A DNA stretch of 64,000 bases, taken from assembly GCA_019454045.1 (NCBI GenBank), contig SKCR01026830.1, positions 62,001 to 126,000 of the forward strand, read 5' to 3'. A program made the position numbers and the translations under genes. This DNA comes from Zanthoxylum bungeanum (taxonomy: Eukaryota; Streptophyta; Magnoliopsida; Sapindales; Rutaceae). This document shows positions 1 to 9,420 of the stretch, one piece after another (position 1 is the stretch's first letter; each line of letters starts with the position of its first letter). The notes under the pieces are model-generated. The model had not been told where the DNA came from and did not search any database. It saw only the letters and a program-made list of their open reading frames with translations.

Positions 1-410
1 AGAAGGTTGTGTGCGTCGCGATGCTGACGTCATCAATGATGTGTATTGTCGGCAACATGGGATGATGACATGTGTCCGAAGTATTTTAGCAAGATAGATG
101 TGATGTTGACACGTGGCAGGTGCATTTTAGCAAGTGCGCATGATAGCAAGTGTCTCTAATTTTGACTCGTGCCTGGCGCACGTTATCGGTCGCGACGCAG
201 AAGTGTTACGCGTCGCGACACAGAATTCCAATTTTGTCATTTTCATCCGATTTTCGCCTAAAAAGCCCTGATTTGATTCCAGAGAGTCCTATTATTTTAT
301 TTATCTACAAAATTATACAAAACATATCAAAATATTCAAAAAACTCAAGAAACTAAACAAAATATTAAGTCAAAAGGGGCGATAAATATTGATATATTTA
401 CCGCTTATCA
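1..410 (-). mobile_element. Athila-like 3' LTR (partial, cut by window edge)
   Basis: This stretch matches the right-hand LTR of the same element at 35569-35815 joined to 47506-47674, and ends at the same terminus (plus strand ...CCGCTTATCA). Read on the minus strand the LTR starts TGATAAGCGG and should end ...GATCA, as seen at 34137, so termini are TGAT/ATCA. The rest of the LTR lies left of the window. It contains GTCGCGAC-type palindromes at about 14, 188 and 211. Confidence 0.85.
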
Positions 411-424
411 CACCCCTAAACCTA
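411..424 (-). other. Polypurine tract of the Athila-like element
   Basis: The minus strand reads TTAGGTTTAGGGGTG immediately before the LTR start TGATAAG. A purine-rich tract directly 5' of the 3' LTR is the plus-strand priming site of LTR retrotransposons, and its position fixes the minus-strand orientation of the element. Confidence 0.6.
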
Positions 425-949
425 ACATTTTGCTAGTTCTCGACCAAAACAACAAAATAAAATACAATAAACAACTTTAAAATATATCTGAGTGCTTACA
501 AAAAATAAATTAAACTAAGCCACTTTCGTAGGGATCACAATTGGATTTAGCGTATGCAACAAGCCTTTAAACCTCTAGGTGTCCCTAGTGGACGAGTTGT
601 AGTCTCGTGAGGGCTTATAGTGACGATACCCACAAACGTCAATCTAATGCACACAAAAGCAAAAAAACAAAAGAAAAGAGAATAAACAAGTTAGTTACTA
701 AACAAGTGAAACTTCTTTTCCAAGTTAAGAATTGTTTTCTTTCTTTCTAAATTACCAAATAAGTAAATTCTCCTATTATTTTTACCATTCTCCATAGACA
801 AAACTAACAAGGTATTAATCAGCTCATTGTGCCCACAATATTCATAAGTATAATTGAAAGAAAGTAATATTTTTGTCCTAAAGTTATATCATAATTCACA
901 CTTTTTTAGCAATAGAACTTTTTCTGAATTTTATTTATTTATTTATTTA
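425..949. other. Non-coding 3' internal region of Athila-like element
   Basis: AT-rich sequence between the polypurine tract and the direct duplication. I see no coding similarity on either strand and no sign of another insertion. Confidence 0.4.
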
Positions 950-1200
950 CAATATCTTCAATTCTTGTAGCAAGCTTTGGGCCAATGACTCCCAAGCCAG
1001 TTGGCTTTAGGGCACTAGGTGTTAAGACACCATTACAGACTTAATTACTCGGATTTCAGATATATATATATATATATATATATTTTACAACATCTTAAAT
1101 CCATGTAGCGAGCTTTGGGCCAGTGACTCCCAAACCATTTGGCTTTAGGGCACTAGGTGTTAAGACACCATTATAGACTTAATTACTCGGATTTCAGATA
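950..1200. repeat. Two direct 113-bp repeats
   Basis: 950-1062 and 1088-1200 are near-identical direct copies. Both carry GAGCTTTGGGCCAGTGACTC-like text, GGCTTTAGGGCACTAGGTGT and ACTCGGATTTCAGATA. They are separated by a (TA)n tract at about 1060-1083. They lie in the 3' untranslated part of the Athila-like element, close to the polypurine tract. Confidence 0.85.
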
Positions 1201-1709
1201 TTTTTTTTATTTTGTTTTTCTTATTCCATCGCTTTTTTAGATGTTTCCTCCAATTAAACTAGAACACTGAATATTACAAACTTTTCATTTACAGCTCATA
1301 TCCGTATGTTACCATACATGTTGATAATACTTGTCAACTGAGCATAGGAAAATCCAATTTAATCAGTATTATGGAGAATTAAAAATTAAATAATTCAATG
1401 GAAATAAACAAAATTCACTTGTTACGAAATAGGTTGAGATATGTCTTCGGAGTGGAAATTCCTTACACAGCTATCTCACACCAATTTCACCTGATTAGTC
1501 AAGTTAAAAACACAAAAAAAAATTTATTATTATTTTTTAAATTTTTTTGAATTTTTGAAAATTTTTGACTAAAAACAACACAACTAAAAAAAAATAAAAA
1601 TAAGATAATAATAAACTAGTCCCCTCCCCCAAACCTGATTGAGACATTATCCCCAATGTCTAAGAAGTAGAAGAAGAGTTTAGAAAACAATACCTGGTTA
1701 GCTAAAATT
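1201..1709. other. Non-coding spacer downstream of LOG-like pseudogene
   Basis: AT-rich with long A and T runs around 1508-1590. No coding similarity or repeat structure was recognised. On the minus strand this is 3' of the LOG-like pseudogene. Confidence 0.35.
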
Positions 1710-2381
1710 CTACATCTTAAAAAGAAAATTAAGGTTAAGATCCAGATTTATCCGACGCTTCTTACCACGATCATTATCGGACTAGTTTATCTTTGAAAGG
1801 ATATGGTCAATTTATGGTTCAAAGGCTAAGATTTGGTCAATTAAATCATGGGCAGTTCTGGCAGTGACGAGGATTTATTTTACAGGTTTTGACACGAACC
1901 CATTTCTCCGGGCATCATCAAGAAACACACAAAGAAAATCATAAAATCTATCAACGTTAAATTGTCCAATTGGTTTCTGGTGTATGTTCAAGTTCGCCCA
2001 AGATAGCACTGTAAAAATTTCCTCCATTGTGCCCAAGCCACCTGGCAAAGCAATAAAAGCATAAACATAGTTAATCATTTCCATCAGTCATTCAGACATA
2101 CTTGGTATGATAAGTTCCTCTCCGTTTGATGGTATTATAAGATTCGCCCCTGCCAAAGGTTTTGGGATGATTCCCAAGACTTGACTGCCTCCTTCCTGTA
2201 CAGCCCTTGAAACGATCCCCATTAGTCCAAGATTGCCACCACCATATACTAGGTGCATATTCCTTTCAACTATGACTATACCCAATTCCTGTGCTGCCGC
2301 TATGAATTCTGGTTTAGAACCAACACTAGTATCACAATACACACATATGTTTACAACTCATCTTCTTGAAGTTGCTTCCAT
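1710..2381 (-). pseudogene. LOG-like cytokinin riboside 5'-monophosphate phosphoribohydrolase, intronless pseudogene
   Basis: Seen: one continuous minus-strand frame of 224 codons from an ATG at 2381 to a stop at 1710-1712. It carries the nucleotide-binding signature LVYGGGNLGLMG (about codons 44-55) and the LOG family motif PGGLGTMEE (codons 113-121). Family-like text follows (SWANLNIHQKPIG, then a C-terminal HDLIDQILAF block). Premature in-frame stops are at codons 8 (TGA), 99 (TGA), 169 (TAA), 190 (TAA) and 200 (TAG); homology continues through each. Known: LOG enzymes release active cytokinin bases from their nucleotides, are about 210-230 residues long, and their plant genes have several introns. 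Here there are none, which points to a cDNA-derived copy. Several stops fit C-to-T decay (CGA to TGA, TGG to TAG). It sits between integrase and the 3' LTR of the Athila-like element, in its sense orientation, downstream of the cysteine-rich ORF. The source gene is unknown. Confidence 0.85.
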
Positions 2382-2407
2382 TTTTTTTATGTATTTATTT
2401 CTCAAAT

Positions 2408-2647
2408 CTAGATTTCTTCAAGAGTGAAATAATGAGCTGAATTTATAGAACCTGAAAAAGAGTGAGTAATAATAGCATTAGTACCTGCCAAATGACAATT
2501 ATTAGCTAAACAGTAAAATATATCGTGAAAGTTAAAAAGTCTGGATCCTGTCGGAGAAAATAAAAGAAAATAATAAAATAATTCACAATTATTAGTTAAA
2601 GACAAAGAGATAATAATATTTACAAGAAGCAACGACTTGATTGACAT
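2408..2647 (-). other. Unrecognised 79-codon ORF between the two accessory relics
   Basis: An ATG at 2647 lies 8 nt after the end of the cysteine-rich ORF and opens a 79-codon frame that stops 27 nt before the LOG-like ATG. The N-terminus is hydrophobic (MSIKSLLLVNIIISLSL). I recognise no family. The sequence is AT-rich and unbroken while both neighbours carry stops, so it may be chance or untranslated spacer. Confidence 0.2.
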
Positions 2648-2654
2648 CTATGCG

Positions 2655-3194
2655 TCAGGGACAAGATTCCCATCCAATTTTCTTATAAATTAACAAACAA
2701 TGTCTTTTAGAGTCAGATTCTTGAGACTTAATTGTTGTATTTCTTTTCGAAATGTGTATATAATTAGTGAATGCGTGATGCACATATCCAATGGGATGCG
2801 TCTTAAGAGTCAATGATATGTCATCCAAAGACTCCTTACTGAAGCCATCTCTAATGAATTTAATTTTATCTTCACGGTTATCAGACACCATTCCTAAAGA
2901 ATGACAATGAGTATTACATGTCATGCGTGCACATTTATAGCAAACACCAATTCTTTTAGCTCTTCTCTTTTTAGTATAGGTGCTTCTTCCTAAACCAGGC
3001 AAATATGAAATAAAACAGTCAGAGGACTCACCTGTCAATCAGACTTGTGCTTCAATAATCCAACGAATGTCATTAGGAATATCCTTGATCATCAGAAGTC
3101 TCATTCATTCCAAGCGAGCTTTGTAGACTTTCCTCAGAGAGTTTTGAGGGAGAGAAGGAAATTGCTTGTGAAGATTTGCGAGAACTTCTTCCAT
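2655..3194 (-). pseudogene. Broken ORF resembling plant-virus (carla-type) cysteine-rich nucleic-acid-binding protein
   Basis: Seen: a minus-strand frame of 179 codons from ATG at 3194 to a stop at 2655-2657, with in-frame TGA at codons 30 and 52. A basic block RSTYTKKRRAKRIG (codons 70-83) runs straight into a Cys/His cluster: Cys85, Cys88, Cys93, Cys97, His96, His98. A FIRDG segment follows about 25 residues later, then a C-terminal tail of about 60 residues of unknown type. Known: carlaviruses and relatives encode small proteins with GRSxYA-type basic motif plus Cys cluster; they bind nucleic acid and in several cases act as RNA-silencing suppressors. Inference: the order basic block, Cys cluster, FI-x-x-G matches that family, but the Cys spacing is tighter and the protein longer. 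It could instead be a plant or retroelement zinc-knuckle protein. It follows the integrase by about 140 bp in the same orientation. Confidence 0.5.
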
Positions 3195-3334
3195 CCTGAA
3201 ATGTGACTTTACCTAAAAAAATAAAACACACAAAAATAAAACACACCAAATCTTAATATATAAATAAATTACATGGGTTTCCTCACTGCTAGCGCTAAGT
3301 TTAACGTCGTCCGCTAGACATGACTGTCCGAACG

Positions 3335-4497
3335 TTAGGCTGGATCTGAAAGTGTAACGCTCTCTTTTTGTCGATCAAATGATTCTCCCCAGTAGTGCTT
3401 GACACACTGGCTGTTAACTTTGAATGTATCATTGGTGTTGGGATCAAGTAACTCAACAGCTCCATATGGTAAAACCTGAGTAATCACAAATGGACCTGAC
3501 CACCTTGATTTCAGCTTTCCAGGGAAAAGTTTCAACCTTGAATTGTATAACAACAACTGCTGCCTTGGTTCCAATTGTCTACGCACTATTTTTCGATCAT
3601 GTCATTTCTTGGTCTTTTCTTTGTATAGTCTGGCATTCTCATAAGCCTGTAGGCGAAATTCCTCCAATTCATTGAGTTGGTGGAGCAGATTCTCTCATGC
3701 TGCTTGTGGATCAAGATTTAACTTCTTCAGTTCCCAGTACGTTTTATGTTCAAGCTCCATTGGCAGATGGCATTCTTTCCCAAACACCATTCGATATGGG
3801 GACATACCAATGAGTGTCTTGTAAGTTGTCTGGTAGGCCCATAATGCGTCATCCAGTTTTGTAGACCAGTCTCTCCTTGATGATCCAACGGTTCTCTCCA
3901 AGATCTTTTTGATATCTCTGTTTGAAACTTCAACCTGTCCATTTGACTACGAATGGTAACCAGTGGCAACTTTATAAGTAACTCCGTATTTGGATAGGAG
4001 TGCATCGAAGTATCTGTTGCAGAAATGTGTGCCACCATCACTGATAATTGGCCAAGGTGTTCCGAAGAGAGTGAAAATATTCTTTTTAAGGAATTTGATC
4101 ACCACTTTTGAATCATTTGATGGCAGTGCTATTGTTTCAACCCATTTGGAGACGTAGTCTACTACAACTAGTATGTACATGTTTCCGAATGATAGAACAA
4201 AGGGTCCCATAAAATCAATCCCCCAAACATAAAATATTTCCACTACCAGAATGTTTTGCAGAAGTCCTTCATTTCTCCTGTCACATTGAAGAGCAAATAA
4301 GTAAGCATATTTAAACAGAGTGGGCCAGAACAAACTTGACTGTATGACTTTGGCTGCAGTTTTATTTCTGTTGAAGTGTCCGTTGTATGATGATAAATGA
4401 CAATGATACATGACACTATTGACCTCCTCTTGTGGAACACAATGTCTCGGTAATTGATCAGCACATCATTTAAATAGGTACGGTTCATCTCAGACAT
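3335..4497 (-). pseudogene. Athila-like integrase (broken)
   Basis: Minus-strand segments in order: a degraded zinc-binding region with [17 protein letters not shown], the catalytic core with the first Asp in WGIDFMGPF and the second in [10 protein letters not shown], then the Glu region [14 protein letters not shown] near 3900-3945. The C-terminal domain has LYNSRLKLFPGKLKSRWSGPF and ends at 3335. All three DDE acidic residues can be seen. The frame is interrupted by TAG at 3947-3949, TGA at 3695-3697 and a further TGA near 3597-3610, and by frameshifts upstream of about 4411. In active elements this enzyme inserts the cDNA; here it is dead. The GPF/V-type C-terminus is typical of plant Ty3/gypsy elements. 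Confidence 0.9.
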
Positions 4498-5423
4498 AAT
4501 GCTTGACTTCTTTGAAAAAATTCTTTCATTACTGATGAGTCCATTCCAACGGCCATTTTCCCGATACTATGTAGTTTACATAGTCAGTATACCAAGGGAC
4601 ATCCTGCTATTTCATGGCAAACAACTGTTCATCTGAAAAAGTTTCTTTGATTTTCATTTCATTGCCAGCTGTTTCTCCATTCTCGAGCCTCGATAAGTGA
4701 TCTGCCACTTGGTTTTCTGTCACTTTCCTATCTGAGATCTCCATGTCAAATTATTGCAACAGAAGCACCCAACTGATCAATCTAGGTTTGGCATATTTCT
4801 TTGTGATCAGGTATTTTATTGTTGAATGATCTGTGTAGACCACCACATTTGGACCCAGTAGATATGAGCAGAATTTATCAAAAGCAAACACAACTGCAAG
4901 CAACTATTTTTCAGTGGTTGTGTAGTTGAGTTGTGCTCATTCAGAGTTCTGCTGGAGTAGTAAACGGTGTGGAAAATTTTTGCTTTGCGTTGTCCCAAAA
5001 CTACAACTACAGAAAAATCACTAGCATCATATATCACCTCAAATGGAAGGGTCCAGTCTGGTGCTACTATGATAGGGGCATAGACCAGCTTCTGTTTCAA
5101 GATCTCAAAAGCTTCGTGGCATTCTTTAGTGAAATTGAAAGGCATATCTTTCTCAAGTAGATTGCATAGAGGTTTAGCAATCCTGGAGAAGTCTTTAATA
5201 AATCTCCTGTAAAAGCCTGCATGTCCAAGAAAACTCCGAATCCCTTTGACATATGATGGAAGAGGTAGTTTTTCTATTGTCTCGATCTTTGCTTTGTCTA
5301 CCTCAATTCCTTTTGTGAGATCTGATGTCCCAAGACAATGCCTTTCTGTACCATGAAGTGGCATTTCTCCCAGTTAAGTACCATATTGGTATCTTCGCAT
5401 CTTTGTAACACTTTTTCCAGATT
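4498..5423 (-). pseudogene. Athila-like RNase H region (broken)
   Basis: The 4816-5364 minus frame holds the RT thumb/RNase H junction with FLGHAGFYRRFIKDFSRIAKP, then EVIYDASDFSVVVVLGQRKAK with the first catalytic Asp, and the VYYSSRTLN block. Downstream (4498-4815) similarity continues in pieces, including sequence matching the D-x-x-x-Y/ADxLSRL region, but no long frame survives. In intact elements this domain removes the RNA template. It lies between RT and integrase as in all Ty3/gypsy elements. Confidence 0.8.
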
Positions 5424-6418
5424 TTACAAGCAGTGGTCGAACAAGTCTCCAAACACAAAAAATTCATCCATAAAAACCTTCATACTTTGTTCCAGCATGT
5501 TTGAGAAGATGGCCATCATGCAACGCTGAAATATGGCAGGAGCATTACATAGTCGAAATGGCATCATGCGGAAAGTGAAAGTACCATACGGGCATGTAAA
5601 AGTTGTTTTCTCCTGATCTTCTAGGGCGATGACAATCTGATTGTTCTTGAATATCTGTCCAGAAAACAATAGAACTCATGTCCCGCCAGTCTGTCAAACA
5701 TCTGGTCAATGAATGGCAGCGAGAAATGATCTTTCCTTGTTGCTTTGTTCAGCTTCCTGTAGTCCATGCATACTCTCCATCCATTCACCGTTCTTGTTGG
5801 AATCAGCTCGGTCTTTTCATTTGTGACTACAGTAATTCCTCATTTCTTTGGCACATATTGCATATGACTCACCCACTTACCATTTGATAATTTCTTTCTT
5901 CACGACCTCTTTCATGATTGGATTTAGTCTCCGTTGATGGTCCACTGTGGCTTTGTACTCGTCGTTCATCAGAATTTTATGCATGCAAAAAGATGGACTA
6001 ATTCCTCGAATGTCTACTGTAATCCAGCCAATGGCTTTCTTGTGTTCTCGTAACACTCTCAGCAACTTATATTCCTGTTCCAATGTTAGCGACGAAGAAA
6101 TAGTCACAGGTAAATCAGAAGAGTTTCCTAAGAATGCATACCTGAGATGGCTCAGAAATAGCTTAAGTTCCAGCTGCGGTGGTTCTTCAATCGAGGGCTT
6201 GATTCGCTCATTTTTCGGTAATTCCAAATTTTCCACCTGATGTGTCGATTTGAAGCGAAATGGTCTGTCAAGATAGTTGATACATTCCAAAATTTCATCG
6301 TCTAGTTGCATTGCATCGGTATCCTAGATGATACTATCTACAACATCAATTCTAAAACATTCCTTCTTTTTTCATCACTCGGGAATTTCATGACTTTGAA
6401 AACATTGAATGTATCTTC
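5424..6418 (-). pseudogene. Athila-like reverse transcriptase (broken; active site altered)
   Basis: Minus-strand order: EDTFNVFKVMKFPSDE near 6370-6418, DIRGISPSFCMHKI and RRLNPIMKEVVKKEI (5877-6311), YRKLNKATRKDHFSLPFIDQ and FLDRYS (motif A) at about 5650-5765, TFTFRMMPFRLCNAPAIFQR, and then FMDEFFVFG where the usual catalytic text is F/YxDD (5424-5669). At least two frameshifts (near 5650 and 5876) break it. The second Asp of the active site is replaced by Glu, and the MPFGL glycine is Arg. The segment stops abruptly at 6418, where the array of 6419-31942 is inserted; the missing upstream protease part resumes at 31943. Confidence 0.9.
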
Positions 6419-6739
6419 TTTTGGGGTTTGGACGATGGGGCACGGCGGAAGCGCGGTTCGGGTGAAATCGTATTTTAAAACTTTTTCAAAATACCAAATA
6501 AATTATTCAATATCTAATATAAATAATTTATTCATATTTCACCTAAACCTATTTATTCGATATCAAATAACGACATAATTCAATAGAAACTTCACGAAAT
6601 TTTTATGAAAACCGTTTTTCGGTAAAATGACGTAAAATACATTTTTGACTGAATCGACCACCCGACACTTATGGGGACTGCCCAGGTCAGCCCCAATAGT
6701 GTCTAGGAAGTTCATGGGCTGCCCAAACAGTGATGGATT
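6419..6739 (-). mobile_element. Array LTR A, left part (3' LTR end split by insertion)
   Basis: Matches the start of LTRs B and C, with the GCGGAAGCGCGGTTCGGG block at about 6445 and the ATAATTTATTCATATTTCACC block. It is interrupted after GGATT (6735-6739) by the copia element and continues at 16771 with CACTGTTTGGGCAGCCG. Confidence 0.85.
6735..6739. other. Target-site duplication GGATT, left copy
   Basis: GGATT directly precedes TGTTGAGTTT at 6740 and directly follows ...GTCCAACA at 16765 (second copy 16766-16770). In LTR B the uninterrupted site reads GACGGATTCACTG, confirming a 5-bp duplication. Confidence 0.9.
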
Positions 6740-8809
6740 TGTTGAGTTTCAATCAAGTCCCAAGGATCATAAATCATGCATAAAAACGAGTTGAATACAA
6801 CCAAATGAGGTGCGGAAAAACTCACATGGATCGGTAGAGATGCAACGAAGATGGACCAAATTCGCACTTCATGTTTCTGCCTCCCTCCAAGCTCGGCAAT
6901 GGCAGTGAACTGCAGCTCCATTTTCGGCTTTGGGTGGTCCTCCATTGATGCTCCAAGCTCCAAGCTTCACAAGGTGATTCATTGCTCACGAAATCACTTC
7001 CCTAACACCTTTGTATTCCTCCATGAGTGTGCTAGCACATAGATCTTGCAACAAGATCATTTGTTTCTCCTTCATTGATAGGTCAAACCAGAAAAATAGA
7101 AGGGGAAATCGGTCCAAGACCGAGAGAGAAGAAGATGAAGTTTTGGCTCCAAAATGAGCAAAAACGTGTACAGAGGAGAGAGAGGAGGGAAAAGAAAAAG
7201 TAATAGGTTTTATATTGATTTATTTTCCAAAAATAAATAAAACATATATACCAAAATCTTTTTCCCAAAAGCAAAGCATTAAATGCTTGTCAATCAACAC
7301 AAATCAACTCACATCAATCACTCAAATGTCACATCACTCAAAGTGACATGTGATTTGACGCTTGATGTGACTTGCGATTTGACGCTTGATTTGACTTGCG
7401 TGCCACACTCGAATTCGAAATGCGAATGCGCTCGCAAACAATCCCGGGCTCGGGTTCGCTAATTCCAAATTAATAAATTTTCCGTTGCGTCGTAATTAAA
7501 TGATTACGCCTAGCGAATTCACTATTCACATTGCTAACGAATTAATTCTAAATTAATTCGTTCGCCCGAATTAAAATCTAATTTAAATTCCGCGTCGAAA
7601 TCTAATTTCGTTATAATATATCGAATATATTAATTTATCGATTAATTCCAAATTAATCGTTCTCTCTCTTTAACGATATTTTATCCGAGATAAAATATCT
7701 CCGTAATTAATCCCAGATTAATTTTCTCTCTCATCGAATTAATCCCAGATTAATTAAAGTGCGAGTCATACGTCATCGGTGAATCTTCAGGAACCGACCC
7801 AAGAGATCTCCGGATATGTTGGCAGTAAATACGGTCGTCGGACTATCCGAACACGTAAGTACCTCGTACTACGTTTATACCGATTTACAAGACAAGGTTG
7901 GCTTCTAGCAAAGCGCCATGCCTACCCAATTCTCCAGAAATATTCTTACAGGAATATATAGATCTGTATCAAGCGTAGTATACCGTAGTATTGTGTATAT
8001 CGGCCCAGTATCGGATAGTCACGTGCTAGGGCTGGGACTGGATAAGTGTCTGCCCCGTCCGAAGCACATGTCAGATGTCTGGTAACTAGTCTCTATAATC
8101 GGATATGCATGATCTAGTCATAATATCCCGATGGTTGCGCAACACTTAAGAGCACTAATACCGTATCCTGCGTGACATCATCTCCACTATGACTGAAGTG
8201 ATACTTTCGTCTTGACATCACACCCAATACACTATGACTCTCTGATAAACCCAGAAGTGGTGTACGCAGAACCGGTTAAAGCCCTGTACCACCAAGACCA
8301 AAGTCTATCGATTATCGTAAGTATTAGCGATGTAAGTCTCAGGTTAAGACTTTACACACCTACCTTGATTTCGGCCTCCCATAGACACATAGTCATAATA
8401 CCAATGGGATTCCGAAGGGTCTATCCAGAGCGAAGCTGTTTCCCGTACCATCGGTGAAACACGACCTCCTATCGCACTTGCATAAGTATCCAATACTTAT
8501 ATATATGAGAACTATGTCGTTGTGCCCTCACAACGCACACAAGTGCAATACTAGCCTATTCCGCATTATCGATGTCCAGTATCGATAATACTCCGGCTAG
8601 GGATATTTAATGATTAATCCTTCGGGGACTGATACTGTCTCATATCATTCTCAGTCCAGAACTAATCATAGGGACCTCTCTTCATTTATATATCTATGGT
8701 GATCTAATCACAAATGATGAGAGTGCAATTTCCTTGTCACATAGTTAATTTGCTACAATAACACAATGATCTGTGCAAATAGTGACTCTATGGGTCATTT
8801 TGTCCAACA
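6740..8809 (-). mobile_element. 3' LTR of nested copia element
   Basis: 2,070 bp, plus-strand ends TGTTGAGTTT and TTTTGTCCAACA. Near-identical to 14698-16765 along its whole length. Short ORFs on its plus strand are duplicated in the other LTR only because the LTRs are copies. Confidence 0.9.
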
Positions 8810-8822
8810 ATCTCCCACTTGG
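8810..8822 (-). other. Polypurine tract of nested copia element
   Basis: The minus strand reads CCAAGTGGGAGAT followed directly by TGTTGGACAA, the start of the 3' LTR. The same tract precedes the array LTRs at 18824 and 25468. Confidence 0.8.
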
Positions 8823-9420
8823 CACATAGCCAGTCACTCAAGTGTCCCACACCCGAACTATGAACGGTTCGCTCAAATTGCTGAGGAAAGGTTTTCGTCA
8901 GCGGATTTGCTTAATTATCGTCTGACGCGATTTACAGGATCATCACATCGCCACGATGTATGATCCGAACGAATTAGATGATATAGAAGTATATATCTGG
9001 ATCGTCGATGAGACCTTTAATTCTTTAGCCTGTGCTGACGCCTAGCTCAGCTGCTAAAAGAACTATATCTAATCTAATTAGATTTATTTTCGATCCAAAT
9101 GGCTTCTATTGCTGCCTCAGCTGCAGCAATAATCCGCATTTTTGTTTATTCGGCAACAGTTATCTTGCTCGGAAGATTTCCAGCTCACTGTCCCAGTGTT
9201 CAAACTTTATAGTACCGCAGTATTTACCGGTTTAGAAACTTGCAACATTGATCCTAGTCACTTCAAGTTCTCCTACTCCATAATTTAAGACAGCATCTTT
9301 AGTTCTCTCAGATACTAACAGATGTTCTTAATCATCAATCCAGTGACTATCACTTGGATTGACCCAATTGTGACTCCATATGCTCGAAGCGTATGAGACA
9401 CCAATACAAGTACATTTTAA
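8810..9420 (-). pseudogene. Copia RT end and RNase H relic
   Basis: Minus-strand pieces in several frames: a YASSIWS-like and NPSDSHW block near 9320-9400, LEV and YGVGELEV near 9260-9290, GTVSWKSSEQ near 9190-9215, IAAAEAAIEAIWIENK at about 9085-9133, QAKEL at about 9025, then HRGDVMIL and ANPLTKTFPQQFE running to AKWEIV at the polypurine tract. These correspond in order to copia NPxxxHW, AVSWKSSKQ, AASEAAKEAVW and ADPLTK blocks. Stops and frameshifts fall between nearly every block. Intact, this domain degrades template RNA during cDNA synthesis. Confidence 0.85.

Noticed and set aside
8212..8457. Identical frames at 8212-8457 and 16167-16412
   Set aside because: They are LTR duplicates in antisense; no protein family recognised.
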